In this document: positions 43,854 through 52,987 of the stretch, in pieces
Layout: each line of letters starts with the position of its first letter
Numbering within the stretch: position 1 is the first letter of the stretch
Source of the DNA: DASXKD01 sp963734725
GTDB lineage: Bacteria; Actinomycetota; Actinomycetes; Streptosporangiales; Streptosporangiaceae
Length of the DNA: 64,000 bases
Direction of reading: 5' to 3'
NCBI GenBank assembly: GCA_963734725.1
Contig: CAVTIX010000020.1
Span: forward strand, 186,001-250,000
Translations under genes and position numbers: made by a program
Notes under the pieces: generated by a model
Told to the model about the DNA's origin: nothing
The model's database searches: none
What the model saw: the letters and a program-made list of their open reading frames with translations, nothing else

Positions 43854-43968
43854 GGCATCCGATCGTACGCCCTGCGCGCCGCCGGCCCGGCCGCTGCGGA
43901 TGCTCAGGCTGGTGGCGCGCCGCGCGCCGGAGCGGGATGATCTCGGGTGCGGGGCGAGGGAGGCCGTG

Positions 43969-44898
43969 ATGACGCGCGATGCCTACTGCTTGGTGGTCAA
44001 TCCGGGCGCCCGCGGGCAGGGCGTGCGCCGCCTGCCCGCCGTGCTCGGGCCGCTGGCGGCGGCCGGCGCTCACGTCCGCGTCGAGGAAAGCTCCAGCCTC
44101 GGCCACGCCGCCGCCCTGGCCGCCGAGGCCGCCGGCCGAGGCGAGACCGTGGTGGCGGTCGGCGGGGACGGCACGATCGGCGCGATGGCCGCCGCGGTGT
44201 CGGCCGCAGGCGGGGTGCTCGGCATCATCCCGGCGGGCCGGGGCAACGACTTCGCGCGCATGCTCGGCATTCCCGCCGACCCGGCGCGCGCGGCCGCGGT
44301 CTTGCTGCGCGGCGGTCATCGGATGGTGGACCTGATCGGCGCCGCCGCGGGCGACGGCCCGGAGCAGGTCGTCGCGGGCAGTGTCTACCTCGGCATTCCC
44401 GCCGACGGCGCGCAGCTCGCCGCCGCCAGCCGGCTGCCGCGGGGGGGCCTGGGGTACCAGGTGGCCGGGTTGCGCGCGCTGCTGGCCTGGCAGCCGACCG
44501 CGTTCACGGTGGACACCGGGAGCGCGGAGACGTGCGCCATGTTCACCGGCTGCTGCGTGGTGGTGGCCAACTCCGGCTACTTCGCTGGCGGCATGCACGC
44601 CGCGCCGGAGGCCGACGTCAGCGACGGCCTGCTGGACGTGATCACGGTCCGCGAGGGCTCGAAGCTCTCCTTCATCCGGGTGATGCTGCTGGCCGGCCGG
44701 GGCAAGCACACCCGGCTGGACCAGGTCGGCACGGCACAGGCGGCAAGCGTCACGGTCCGCGCCGACCGTGACCTGCGCGCCGGGGCCGATGGCGAACCGC
44801 TGCCGTGCGCGTCCCCGCTGGCCAGCGGCATCCCGTTGCGGATCAGAGCGCTTCGCGGCGCGCTCCGGGTGGTCGGCCGCGAACCCAGCCCGCGCTAG
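43969..44898 (+). CDS. Diacylglycerol/lipid kinase family protein
   Basis: The 309-residue DagK/YegS-type kinase reads CLVVNPGARGQG near 7-18, the catalytic-loop VAVGGDGTIGAMAAAV near 64 and GIIPAGRGNDFARMLG near 86. The Asp-Gly in the C-terminal lobe is DVSDGLLDVI near 218. It would phosphorylate a lipid such as diacylglycerol at the membrane. ATG 43969 lies six bases after GAGGGAGG; a GTG one codon earlier is an alternative. Its 3' end overlaps livF by 4 bp in a convergent arrangement. Confidence 0.9.
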   Translation: MTRDAYCLVVNPGARGQGVRRLPAVLGPLAAAGAHVRVEESSSLGHAAALAAEAAGRGETVVAVGGDGTIGAMAAAVSAAGGVLGIIPAGRGNDFARMLGIPADPARAAAVLLRGGHRMVDLIGAAAGDGPEQVVAGSVYLGIPADGAQLAAASRLPRGGLGYQVAGLRALLAWQPTAFTVDTGSAETCAMFTGCCVVVANSGYFAGGMHAAPEADVSDGLLDVITVREGSKLSFIRVMLLAGRGKHTRLDQVGTAQAASVTVRADRDLRAGADGEPLPCASPLASGIPLRIRALRGALRVVGREPSPR

Positions 44899-45659
44899 CC
44901 GTCGGCCGGTTGCACCGGCTGGCCCCGGCCGCCGAGGAATGACTCGACGAACTCCGGGCTGGCCGACAGTTCCGCGGGGGTGCCCTTCATCCGCACCTCG
45001 CCGCCGCCCAGCACGTAGGTGCGGTCGGAGATGGCCAGCACGGCCTTGGCCCGCTGCTCCACGACGAGCACGGTCGCGCCGCTGGCAGCCAGCCCGCGCA
45101 CGTGCTCCTCCAGCAGGGCGATGGCGATGGCGGGCGCAAGGTTCGCGGTCGGCTCGTCGAGCAGGAAGATCCCCGGGTCGAGCATGAGCACCCGGCCCAT
45201 GGCGAGCATCTTCCGCTCGCCGCCGCTCAGCTTGCCGGCCGAGCGCCCGGCCATGCCGGCCAGCCTGGGGAAGACCGTGAGCACCTTGTCTATCCGCCCG
45301 GCCACCTCGGCCCGCGGCAGCAGGTAGCCGCCCATCTCCAGGTTCTCCCGCACGGTGAGCGGGGCGAACACGTCATCGACCTGCGGCACGTAGCCCACCG
45401 AGGCGCGGGCGATCTCCTCCGGTGGCATGCCGGTGACTGGCTTGCCGCCCACGGTTACCGTGCCCGCCGAGACGCGGACGATGCCGACCAGGCTCTTGAG
45501 CAGGGTGCTCTTGCCGGAGCCGTTCGGCCCGACCAGCGACACCACCTCGCCGGGGTCGGCGCTGACGGTGATGCCGCGGATCACCGGGTCGCCGCCGTAC
45601 CCGGCCGTGATGCCCTCGGCGCGCAGCGCCAGCCCGCGCAGGGTGACCTCAGCCGACAA
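44895..45659 (-). CDS. livF: Branched-chain-type ABC importer ATPase LivF
   Basis: A 254-residue ATPase of a HAAT-family importer. Walker A GPNGSGKST is near 44, the LivF-specific VGYVPQVDDVFAPLTVRENL near 91, the signature KLSGGERKMLAMGR near 139 and Walker B IFLLDEP near 161. The start TTG 45659 (MSAEVTL) is preferred because GGAGG lies six bases upstream; a TTG five codons earlier would also fit. It overlaps the end of livG by 11 bp, so translation is coupled. Last gene of the operon. Confidence 0.9.
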   Translation of the reverse strand: MSAEVTLRGLALRAEGITAGYGGDPVIRGITVSADPGEVVSLVGPNGSGKSTLLKSLVGIVRVSAGTVTVGGKPVTGMPPEEIARASVGYVPQVDDVFAPLTVRENLEMGGYLLPRAEVAGRIDKVLTVFPRLAGMAGRSAGKLSGGERKMLAMGRVLMLDPGIFLLDEPTANLAPAIAIALLEEHVRGLAASGATVLVVEQRAKAVLAISDRTYVLGGGEVRMKGTPAELSASPEFVESFLGGRGQPVQPADG

Positions 45660-46533
45660 GGTAGGCCTCCACAACCTCCTGCCGGCCCCGCAACTGCGCC
45701 ATCGTTCCCTCCGCGAGGACCGCGCCCTCGGCCATCACCACCACCGGGTCGCAGAACTCGTCCATGATGGCTAGCTCGTGCTCGACCATGAGGATCGTCA
45801 TGCCCTCGGCACACAAGGCGACCAGTTCGTTCCCGATCCGCCGCGCCAGGTGCGGGTGCACCCCGGCCATGGGCTCGTCGAGCAGCAGCATCCGCGGCGC
45901 CGCCATGAGCGCCCGCATGATCTCCACCAGCCGCCGCTGGCCGCCGCTCAGATCCCCCGCGTAATCGTTGGCGTAGGCGCTGAGCCCGAACCGCTCCAGC
46001 AGCCCCGACGCTCTCTCGATGGCCGCCCGCTCATCGGTCCCCCAATGCCGCCGCCCGGCCAGCGACCCGAGCAGCGAGTCCCCCCGGTTCCGTACCACCG
46101 ACGACACCAGGTTTTCCATCACGGTCAGCCGCTTGAACTCGCTAGCCAGCTGGAATGTCCGGACCAGGCCCATCCGCGCTCGCCGAAACGCCGCCACCGA
46201 CGTCACATCTTGACCCTGGTAAACGATCTTCCCCGACGACACCCGCAACGTCCCCGCCAGCATCGCCAGCAGGGTCGACTTCCCGGCCCCGTTCGGCCCG
46301 ATCAGCCCGGTCAGCGTCCCCTCCCGCACCATGAACGACACATCATGAACCGCTCGCACCCCCCCAAACTCCCGCGACACCCCCACCGCCTCCAGCACCA
46401 CGCCTGATTCCGGGGCGCCACTGATCGGGGCAGCCACATCCTCGCGTTGTGCCCCATCAGGTGCCGACCGGGGGGATGTACCGACGGCGTTTTGTTGCTC
46501 GCCGCCACTTCTCAACGCACCCGCCTCAGGCAA
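45649..46533 (-). CDS. livG: Branched-chain-type ABC importer ATPase LivG
   Basis: This 294-residue ATPase carries Walker A GPNGAGKST near 79, the Q-loop region LVRTFQLASEFKRLTVMENL, the signature DLSGGQRRLVEIMR near 197 and Walker B MLLLDEPMAGVHP near 218. The first 45 residues are a non-conserved Pro/Ser/Gln extension. The TTG start at 46533 overlaps the livM stop by 8 bp, so the true start may lie further in. C-rich codon use on the complementary strand around 46000-46450 differs mildly from its neighbours. Confidence 0.9.
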   Translation of the reverse strand: MPEAGALRSGGEQQNAVGTSPRSAPDGAQREDVAAPISGAPESGVVLEAVGVSREFGGVRAVHDVSFMVREGTLTGLIGPNGAGKSTLLAMLAGTLRVSSGKIVYQGQDVTSVAAFRRARMGLVRTFQLASEFKRLTVMENLVSSVVRNRGDSLLGSLAGRRHWGTDERAAIERASGLLERFGLSAYANDYAGDLSGGQRRLVEIMRALMAAPRMLLLDEPMAGVHPHLARRIGNELVALCAEGMTILMVEHELAIMDEFCDPVVVMAEGAVLAEGTMAQLRGRQEVVEAYLVG

Positions 46534-47560
46534 GACCTGCCCAACCCTCGCATAGCGGCGCCAGCCGGCGGTTCGCCGCCCGGCCCGGCGCCCACCTTGC
46601 CGCGACCTGGATCACCCGCTTGCGTTCAGGCAAGATCCCCTGCGGCCTGAACCACAAGAAGCCGATTATCAGAGCCCCGATCGCCACCCACTCCAGCGAC
46701 GGAATCAGGTTCGGCGGCAAGTTATTGGACGTCGGTATATACCTGGTCACCTCTTCAAACCCCACCGGCACCAAGATCGCGCCCAGGACTGCCCCAAGAC
46801 GGTTCCCCGCTCCCCCAATGATCACGGCCGCGAACAGCACGACCGTCTCCGCGTACCCCCACTCGGCAGGCGACCACGTCGTGATGTAGCTGACCAGGAT
46901 CCCCCCGGACAGGCCGGCGATGGCCCCGCCGGTCACCAGCATGGAGGTCCGCATGGACAGCAGGTTCTTGCCGAGCGAGTCGGCGACCAGGTCGTTGTCC
47001 CGCATCGCCCGCAGCGACCGGCCGTACGGTGACTCGGTGATCCGCCGCAACAGCAGGTAGACGAGCGCGCACAGCACGATGGTCCCCGCGGCGAACTGCC
47101 ACTGGTAGCTGAGCGGCTCCACGCTGAACATGTTGCCGCCGCGCAACGGTGTCGGGATGAGCGACAGCCCGGCGTCGCCGTTGAGGAACGGCCGGTAGTT
47201 CGTCGCCAGCAGGTTCAGCAGCACCGCGGTGACCAGCAGGGCGACCGCCGCGAAGTCGCCCCGCAGGCGCCGGCCGAACAGGAACGCGAACGGCAGCGCG
47301 ACCAGCCCGCCGGCCACGGCGGCGCCGAGCCACGGCAGCGGGAACGGCAGGTTCCACCCGCCGAGGTAGGACTGGAACCCGCCGTTGGCGGTGTCTGGCG
47401 GCAGTGCCAGGATCGCCGCCGCATACCCACCAGCCGCCTGGAAGATGATGAAGCCGAAGTTGGCGATTCCCGCCACGCCGAACTGCTGGTTCAGGCCCAG
47501 GCAGGCCATGGCGTTGACGGCCGCGTAGACCAGGATGTTGATCACGTAGAAGGCGTTCAC
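46526..47560 (-). CDS. livM: Branched-chain-type ABC importer permease LivM
   Basis: A 344-residue inner-membrane permease with about nine hydrophobic segments. GLNQQFGVAGIANFGFIIFQAAGGYAAA near 22-49 and the EAA-like loop SPYGRSLRAMRDNDLVADSLGKN near 189-211 are typical of LivM. The GTG at 47560 (MNAFYVINI) is selected; an earlier frame overlaps livH without homology. It lies 19 bp downstream of livH. The C-terminal cytoplasmic tail (KRVIQVAARWAPGRAANRR) is basic. Confidence 0.9.
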   Translation of the reverse strand: MNAFYVINILVYAAVNAMACLGLNQQFGVAGIANFGFIIFQAAGGYAAAILALPPDTANGGFQSYLGGWNLPFPLPWLGAAVAGGLVALPFAFLFGRRLRGDFAAVALLVTAVLLNLLATNYRPFLNGDAGLSLIPTPLRGGNMFSVEPLSYQWQFAAGTIVLCALVYLLLRRITESPYGRSLRAMRDNDLVADSLGKNLLSMRTSMLVTGGAIAGLSGGILVSYITTWSPAEWGYAETVVLFAAVIIGGAGNRLGAVLGAILVPVGFEEVTRYIPTSNNLPPNLIPSLEWVAIGALIIGFLWFRPQGILPERKRVIQVAARWAPGRAANRRLAPLCEGWAGLA

Positions 47561-47579
47561 ACGTCGCCCCGTTCTGCCG

Positions 47580-48446
47580 TCATACCCGTTCTCCGAGCAG
47601 GCCGGTCGGGCGCACGCCAAGCATGATCAGCAGCACGACGAACGCGATCACATACTTGTAGTCGGCGGGGATGATGGTGGCGCTGACCTCGGTGGCCAGG
47701 CCGATCACCAGCGCGCCCAGCATGGCCCCGTAGGGCTGGCCCGGCCCGCCGAGGAAGACCGCGGCCAGGATGAGCACCAGGAACACGTCGGTGGAGGTCG
47801 CGTCGAAGCTGCCGGCGTCGATCGCGAAGACCGTGCCCGCCAGCCCACACAGCGCGCCGGTTATCGCCCAGGTCGCGGTGATGACGCGGCCGGTGCGGAT
47901 GCCGCAGTTGCGGGCGAGGTTGCGGTTGGCGGCGGTGGCCCGCATCGCCTTGCCCAGCTTGGTGTAGCGCAGCAGGGCATGCACCCCGGCCATGGTGGCC
48001 ACCGCGATGGCCATGATCACTAGCTGGACACCGGTCAGGCTGAGCCCGCCGGCGCTGAACGTCGGCCCGTTCCCCATGGTGAAGGAGACCGGCACTCCGC
48101 CGGCCACCGCTTCGACACCGAACTCGACGATGAGGGTCACCCCGAGCGAGACGATCACCATGGTGATGGGGTCGACCCCGCGCCGCTGGAACGGCGTGTA
48201 GACGACGGCGTTGACCAGCACCGACCCGGCGGAACAGGCGGCCATCGAGACCAGCAGGCCAAGCCACACCGAGACGCCCTTTTCGTTCACCAGGTAGGCC
48301 AGGAAGGCGCCGAAGATCATGATCGCGCCGTAGGCCAGGTTGAGCACGTCCGTGACGCCGAACTGGAGGGTGAAACCGACCGCGGCGATGGCGAGCACCG
48401 AGGCGGTGACCAGGCCGAAGCCGACGGAAGCGAGGAACAGCGTCAC
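47580..48446 (-). CDS. livH: Branched-chain-type ABC importer permease LivH
   Basis: A 288-residue permease starting MTLFLASVGFG at GTG 48446. The family segments FGVTDVLNLAYGAIMIFGAF near 29-48, TKLGKAMRATAANRNLARNCGI near 165 and the glycine-rich VFLGGPGQPYGAMLGALVIG near 224 are present. An upstream in-frame start at 48494 would reach into the strong hairpin between livK and livH and is less likely. It pairs with LivM to form the translocation pore. Confidence 0.9.
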   Translation of the reverse strand: MTLFLASVGFGLVTASVLAIAAVGFTLQFGVTDVLNLAYGAIMIFGAFLAYLVNEKGVSVWLGLLVSMAACSAGSVLVNAVVYTPFQRRGVDPITMVIVSLGVTLIVEFGVEAVAGGVPVSFTMGNGPTFSAGGLSLTGVQLVIMAIAVATMAGVHALLRYTKLGKAMRATAANRNLARNCGIRTGRVITATWAITGALCGLAGTVFAIDAGSFDATSTDVFLVLILAAVFLGGPGQPYGAMLGALVIGLATEVSATIIPADYKYVIAFVVLLIMLGVRPTGLLGERV

Positions 48447-48479
48447 GGCGCCGCCGCCCGGGGCGGTCGTGGCGCCCGC

Positions 48480-48515
48480 GCGCGCACCGGCCACCCTGGG
48501 GTGGCCGGTGCGCGC
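48480..48515. terminator. Strong hairpin between livK and livH
   Basis: GCGCGCACCGGCCACCC and its reverse complement GGGTGGCCGGTGCGCGC form a nearly uninterrupted 15-17-bp stem with a very short loop. It lies after the livK stop (48541) and before the livH start. Such intercistronic hairpins behind the binding-protein gene usually act as partial terminators or 3' stabilisers, giving excess binding protein over permease. Confidence 0.7.
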
Positions 48516-48540
48516 GGGGGACGCGCGGCGGCCGTGCGGA

Positions 48541-49926
48541 TCAAGGCTGCACGGCCCGCAACTGGGCGGCGGTGATGTTGCCGGCCACGTTCACCTGGCC
48601 GGACGGACTGTAGGTGTCGATCTGGAAGAGGCCGGTCGAGTCGTGGTAGCCGTCGAAGGCGGTCGGGCCGCCCGGGCCCTCGTACCTGATCGACTTGCCG
48701 GCCTTGAGCTCCGTGGCGCACTGGTCGAACGAATAGCAGACGGTGGCGCCGGAGGCGCCGTCACCGATCTTGATGATGTCTGGCCCGTACACGCTCGGGT
48801 TCGTGCTCTTGGACATCAGCATCGCCAGCGCGGCCAGGTTGATCCCGTCGTACAGGTGAACACCGCCGGGGGCGCTCAAGTACGTGGTGAAGTTGCCGAC
48901 GGTGCCGGGAACCTTGCCTTGCTGGGAGAGCAGCGCCGCCTTGAACGGCCCGTAGGCCGGCCCGCTGGTCTCGGTCACCAGGTTGTCGGCGTGGAAGCTG
49001 GACGCAAACGTGCCGGCGCCCACCGCCGCGGCCGCGGCCTTGTAGAACGGCGGCGAGATCGCCGCTGAGGTGGCGATGATCGGGATGGTCTTGCCGTGGT
49101 TGAGCTGCTTTATCTCGGCGAACAGGGTGGGGTCGGCGGTGCCGAGCGCCTCCGTCATGATCGCCTGCGGGTGCGACTGGATGATCGCCTCGGCCTCGGT
49201 GCGGAACGTGGTGGCCTTGAGATCGAGCGTCTGGCTGGTGGTGACGGTCATCCCCTCCTTTTTGAGCGAGGCGATGGCCGGCTGCACGAAGGTCTGCGAC
49301 CCGATGTCGTTGCCGAACGCCAGCGCGACCTTGTTGTAGCCAAGCCGCTTGGCGATATCCACCATCGCGTACGACTCTTCGAGGTCGGGCGGGACCAGCC
49401 GGTAGAAGTACGGGAAGTGCACGTGGTCGAACTCGGACTGCCCGGTCATGCAGAACATGGCCATCTTGCGGGCGTTGATGACCGGGACAACGGAGGCCGC
49501 CTCGTCGGAGGTGCAGCCGATCACCAGCGCCAGGTTCGGCGTGCTGGCGAACATCTGGTTGACCGCGGGCACGGCGTCGGCGGGCTCGCCGCGGGTGTCC
49601 ACGCTCTTGCAGGTGAACTTGTGCCCGAGCACGCCGCCGTCGGCGTTGATGACGCTGGTCGCGCCGTAGCAGGTCGCGAGGTAGGTGGGGCCGAGAGCGG
49701 CGTCGGGCCCGCTGAACGGGGCGACGTCGGCGACGGTCAGCGTGGCGCCGGCTTTGGGCGCCGGGCTTGATCCGCCGGCCGTGCCGGAACTGCTGCTGCT
49801 GCCGCAGGCGGCGAGGACAAGGCCGAGAGCGGCGGCGCCGGCCACCGCCCCGAGGGGCAGGATTCGCGGAGCGTGTCTGGGTTCACCCGCAGCCGGGGCC
49901 ACGGTGCCCGGGTTCGTCGACTTCAT
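48541..49926 (-). CDS. livK: LivK-type substrate-binding lipoprotein
   Basis: The 461-residue periplasmic-binding-protein-like I receptor for the importer. The N-terminal leader ends in lipobox LAACG, so C41 is the lipidation site, followed by a Ser/Gly linker. VADVAPFSGPDAALGPTYL near 65 starts the first lobe. Six or more further cysteines (for example in LATCYG, KFTCKS, VIGCTS, MFCMTG) suggest disulfides outside the cell. It is longer than the E. coli LivK (about 370), as usual for actinomycete members. The ligand is unknown and need not be an amino acid. Confidence 0.9.
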   Translation of the reverse strand: MKSTNPGTVAPAAGEPRHAPRILPLGAVAGAAALGLVLAACGSSSSSGTAGGSSPAPKAGATLTVADVAPFSGPDAALGPTYLATCYGATSVINADGGVLGHKFTCKSVDTRGEPADAVPAVNQMFASTPNLALVIGCTSDEAASVVPVINARKMAMFCMTGQSEFDHVHFPYFYRLVPPDLEESYAMVDIAKRLGYNKVALAFGNDIGSQTFVQPAIASLKKEGMTVTTSQTLDLKATTFRTEAEAIIQSHPQAIMTEALGTADPTLFAEIKQLNHGKTIPIIATSAAISPPFYKAAAAAVGAGTFASSFHADNLVTETSGPAYGPFKAALLSQQGKVPGTVGNFTTYLSAPGGVHLYDGINLAALAMLMSKSTNPSVYGPDIIKIGDGASGATVCYSFDQCATELKAGKSIRYEGPGGPTAFDGYHDSTGLFQIDTYSPSGQVNVAGNITAAQLRAVQP

Positions 49927-49986
49927 GGACTCTCCGTCAGGTGGAGTGACTGGTGGGGGGGTATGGCGGGGACCCGGCCGGGTTGG

Positions 49987-50892
49987 TCACAGCCCGCCGC
50001 CCGGGGCGCCAGCGGGACGCCAGCGCCAGTCGTCCGGACCGCCCTGTTCGGCGACGACGCGGTTGCGGATGGTGCCGATGTCCTCGACCGTCACCTCGAT
50101 GACGTCGCCGGGCGCCATCCAGACCGGCGGGGTCCGGGCGAAGCCAACTCCGCCGGGCGTGCCGGTGGCGATCACGTCGCCGGGGGCCAGGCGGGTAAAG
50201 GAGGAGAAGAACTCGACCGCCGCGGGAACGCTGACCAGCATCTGCGAGGTACGCGCCGACTGCATCACGGTTCCGTTGAGGGTCGAGCTGATAGCCAGGT
50301 CGCTGACGTCCACCTCGTCGGTGGTGACGACCTCGGGGCCGATCGGCATGCTGCCGGTGAAGTTCTTCCCGGCCGTCCACTGGGTGGCGGCCCGCTGCCA
50401 GTCCCGGCAGGAAGCGTCGTTGAGGACCACGAAGCCGGCGATGGCGTCCAGCGCCTTCTCCGCGCGGATGTAGCGGCCACCGGCGCCGATCACGATGCCA
50501 AGCTCGGCTTCGTAGTCGAACTTGCTGGTGAGCGCGGGCTTGACCAGGTCAGCGTAGGGCGCCAGGACGCTGTCGCTGCCCCGCACGAAGGCATCCGGCC
50601 AGGTCGGCACCGCCCGCCCGCCTTCCAGCGCGTGCTCGCTGTAGTTCAGCCCCAGGCACAGGATGCGCGGCGGGGCTGGCACCGCCGCGGCGAAGTCGGC
50701 CGGCCCGATTTCGTGGCCGTCCTGCTCGGCCAGCGGCCGGATCGCGTCCAGCGCCGGCTCCCCTGCCTCCAGCACGTGCTGGAGGGAGGACAGGCGCTCG
50801 TCGCGCGCGGCCTCACCGGCGTCGACGTAACCGGATCGCGCCCGCACATGCAGGCGCGGTCCCCGGGCCGTGGCAATCGTGGCCAGCCTCAC
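49987..50892 (-). CDS. Fumarylacetoacetate hydrolase-family protein
   Basis: A 301-residue FAH-fold hydrolase or isomerase. ILCLGLNYSEHALEGG near 77, FDYEAELGIVIG near 125 and VLNDASCRDWQ near 155 are family signatures; the Glu pair and Asp ligate Mg2+. GDVIATGTPGGVGFA near 248 completes the active site. The family includes acylpyruvases, 2-keto-3-deoxy-acid dehydratases and catechol meta-cleavage enzymes. It starts with GTG at 50892, lies upstream of livK (60 bp) on the same strand, and is divergent from a GntR regulator. This suggests hydrolysis of the compound the transporter brings in. Confidence 0.88.
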   Translation of the reverse strand: MRLATIATARGPRLHVRARSGYVDAGEAARDERLSSLQHVLEAGEPALDAIRPLAEQDGHEIGPADFAAAVPAPPRILCLGLNYSEHALEGGRAVPTWPDAFVRGSDSVLAPYADLVKPALTSKFDYEAELGIVIGAGGRYIRAEKALDAIAGFVVLNDASCRDWQRAATQWTAGKNFTGSMPIGPEVVTTDEVDVSDLAISSTLNGTVMQSARTSQMLVSVPAAVEFFSSFTRLAPGDVIATGTPGGVGFARTPPVWMAPGDVIEVTVEDIGTIRNRVVAEQGGPDDWRWRPAGAPGGGL

Positions 50893-50970
50893 GTGGGGTC
50901 TCCTTCCTCTGGTCCCAATCGTTTGCAGTTTCGCCCGCTGTGCGGTGGCCCCGGCCGGGCTACCAGCCTT

Positions 50971-51095
50971 AATTGGTTTGAGTTGCGGATTGGTTGAGAA
51001 TAGGTCCGCTTCGTATACCAGGTCAATAGTTGCGCGGCTGTCAAACCGGAGGGGCCGACGTCACAGTCTGATCACGATTGGTATGATTGGTTGAG
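50971..51095. promoter_or_regulatory. Repeated GATTGGTTGAG elements between fahA-like and gntR genes
   Basis: The AT-richer intergenic region carries the direct repeats AATTGGTTTGAG (50971), GATTGGTTGAG (50988), GATTGGT (51076) and GATTGGTTGAG (51085). They flank the probable divergent promoters and lie 35 bp or more from the gntR start. They are good candidates for the binding sites of the adjacent regulator. No other gene fits in this 237-bp gap. Confidence 0.55.
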
Positions 51096-51129
51096 CTTGG
51101 TTCTAGTACGAGTAAAGGAGCGGACGGGG

Positions 51130-51888
51130 ATGGGAAGATCATCCGGTGACAACCCGGCGGATCCCGCGGATCACCGGCACCGGCTCGCCGAGATCATCCT
51201 TGCCGAGTCCCGGCGGGCCGGCCTGCGACGGGGTTCCCGGCTGCCCACCGAACGGCAGCTGGCGGTGAACCTGGGCGCCAGCCGGACCTCGGTGCGTCGG
51301 GCTCTCACCGTGCTGGAAGCCGAGGGCCGTATCTCTCGCGAGGTGGGCCGCGGCACGTTCCTGCGCGAGGAGCCATGGCCCGCCGGGAGCGGCGGGAACG
51401 GTGCGGCGGCGGGCCAGGCCGGTGACGCCCAGTCCCGGGACGGGGCGCATTCCGACCAGGCCGGGTTCGCACCGGCCGATGTGATGACGATCCGGCGGCT
51501 GCTGGAGCCACCGGCGATGCGGCTGGTCGTGGCCTGGGCCACCACCGACGACTTTGAGGAAATAACCCGGTGCCTGGCCGGCGGGGAGCGCGCGACCAGC
51601 TACGACGAGTTCGAATCGTGGGACCTCGCGCTGCACCGCAGCATCATGGCGGCGAGCCACAGCCCGCTGCTGACCAGGCTGTACGCCGTAATCGAAGAGG
51701 CCAGGCACAGCCGCTTCTGGGGGGACCTGAAGCGCCGCAGCGCATCACGGGAACGGCAGCGCGCCTACCAGGCCGATCATGTCGAACTGGTGGCCGCGCT
51801 GCGCGCCAGGGACGCCGACCGTGCGGTCGAGGCGATGCGCGCGCACCTGGCCCGGGTGGCCGGGCACCTGTTCGACGAGACCGCCTGA
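51130..51888 (+). CDS. GntR-family regulator, FadR (FCD) subfamily
   Basis: This 252-residue regulator has an N-terminal winged helix, RRGSRLPTERQLAVNLGASRTSVRRALTVLEAEGRI at about 34-69. A Gly/Ala linker leads to an all-helical FCD ligand domain (RRLLEPPAMRLV, then SWDLALHRSIMAASHSPLL and RAYQADHVELVAAL). The Asp and His residues in these helices bind a metal in FCD proteins, and ligands are usually carboxylic acids. The ATG at 51130 lies nine bases after AAAGGAG. It probably controls the divergent FAH-liv operon. Confidence 0.9.
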   Translation: MGRSSGDNPADPADHRHRLAEIILAESRRAGLRRGSRLPTERQLAVNLGASRTSVRRALTVLEAEGRISREVGRGTFLREEPWPAGSGGNGAAAGQAGDAQSRDGAHSDQAGFAPADVMTIRRLLEPPAMRLVVAWATTDDFEEITRCLAGGERATSYDEFESWDLALHRSIMAASHSPLLTRLYAVIEEARHSRFWGDLKRRSASRERQRAYQADHVELVAALRARDADRAVEAMRAHLARVAGHLFDETA

Positions 51889-51893
51889 CCGGC

Positions 51894-52923
51894 TCAGGGA
51901 GCAATCCGCTGGCAGAGCCAGGCCAGTGATCGCGGGTACCGGTAGTCGATGGCCATGTGGGTGGCGTCGAACAGCTCGAATTTGATCTTGTCGTCGGGCA
52001 CGCCGGCGTCCCGCAGCGCCGCGCGGACCGCTTCCGCACCGATGTCGAGGAACCACTCGTCCCGGGTGCCGGCGTCGATCCAGATGGCCTTCAGCGACCG
52101 CAGGGCATCGGCGTACTTCGGCACCATCCGGACCGGGTCCCAGTCCAGCCAGCGCTGCCACACCTCGTCGCGCAGCACCCCGGTGCGCGGCTCGAAGGGC
52201 AGCTCGACGGTCCCGTCGGGCCGGGCGGAGAAGCAGGCGGACACGCCGAGCATCATCAGCAGGTCGTGGTCGGCTTCCTTGGTGAACGAGACCCGGGACC
52301 GGAAGTCGTCCCACCAGCGCCAGATGTCGCCGTCGTAGTCGCGCAGGTGCCGGACCGCCTTGCCGAACTCGGGAACGTAGCAAGCTCGTACAGCGAGTCC
52401 CCGGCGTGCGAGGCCAGCGCGCCGAACAGGTCGGGCCGCAGCATCGGCGTGATCAGCGCGCCGAAACCGCCGCTCGACTTGCCCATGATGGCCCGGTGGC
52501 CGGAGGCCGCTCGAGCGTCCGATACCGCGCGTCGACCCAGGGAACCACCTCGTCGCAGAGGTAGGAGTGGTAGCGCCCGGTGCCCGGCGAGTCGACGAAC
52601 TGGCTGCCGCCGTAGGCGGTCCACGCGTCGACGTACACGACGATGGCGGGCGGCGCCTCGCCGGCGGCGAACACGGCGTCGGCGGTCTCGGTGAACGGCT
52701 GCCGGTAGGGATTGCGGTTGGCCCACATCGCCAGGTGCCCGGTGTAGCCCTGGATCACGTACACCGACGGGTAGCGACGGTCCGGCTCGGCGTCATATCC
52801 CGGCGGCAGGTACACCCATAGCGGCCGTTCGTAGGGGTCTCCCAGCGGGTTGTCCTTCAGCAGTTCGCTCGTGATCGTCTGCTCATCGATGCGACCGCTC
52901 AAGTCGGCAGACCACGGCAGCAT
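51894..52923 (-). pseudogene. Esterase-D/putative esterase gene with two frameshifts
   Basis: Read through two frame changes, the gene encodes a roughly 340-residue alpha/beta hydrolase. The first part from 52923 contains RPLWVYLPPGYDAEPDRRYP and DEVVPWVDARYRTL. The second, after a shift near 52512, has the nucleophile elbow IMGKSSGGFGAL. The third, after a shift near 52378, reads YVPEFGKAVRHL and holds the Asp (DAGTRDEW) and His (ATHMAID) of the triad. AAGGAGG precedes the ATG. All three catalytic residues survive, which argues for base-calling indels rather than decay, but the locus as written cannot make the enzyme. Confidence 0.8.
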
Positions 52924-52987
52924 GAAGCCTCCTTCGGTGGCTGGCGGGCGGGGCGGGCAGGGCCGCCGTACCGCCTACGGTAGACGC

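Noticed and set aside
43684..43968. N-terminal extension of the lipid kinase frame antisense to cutA
   Set aside because: The ribosome binding site GAGGGAGG just before 43969 and the family start CLVVNPG show that the shorter protein is the real one.
52256..52726. Minus-strand frame that looks like a separate small protein with GKSSGGFG
   Set aside because: It is the middle third of the frameshifted esterase, not a gene of its own.
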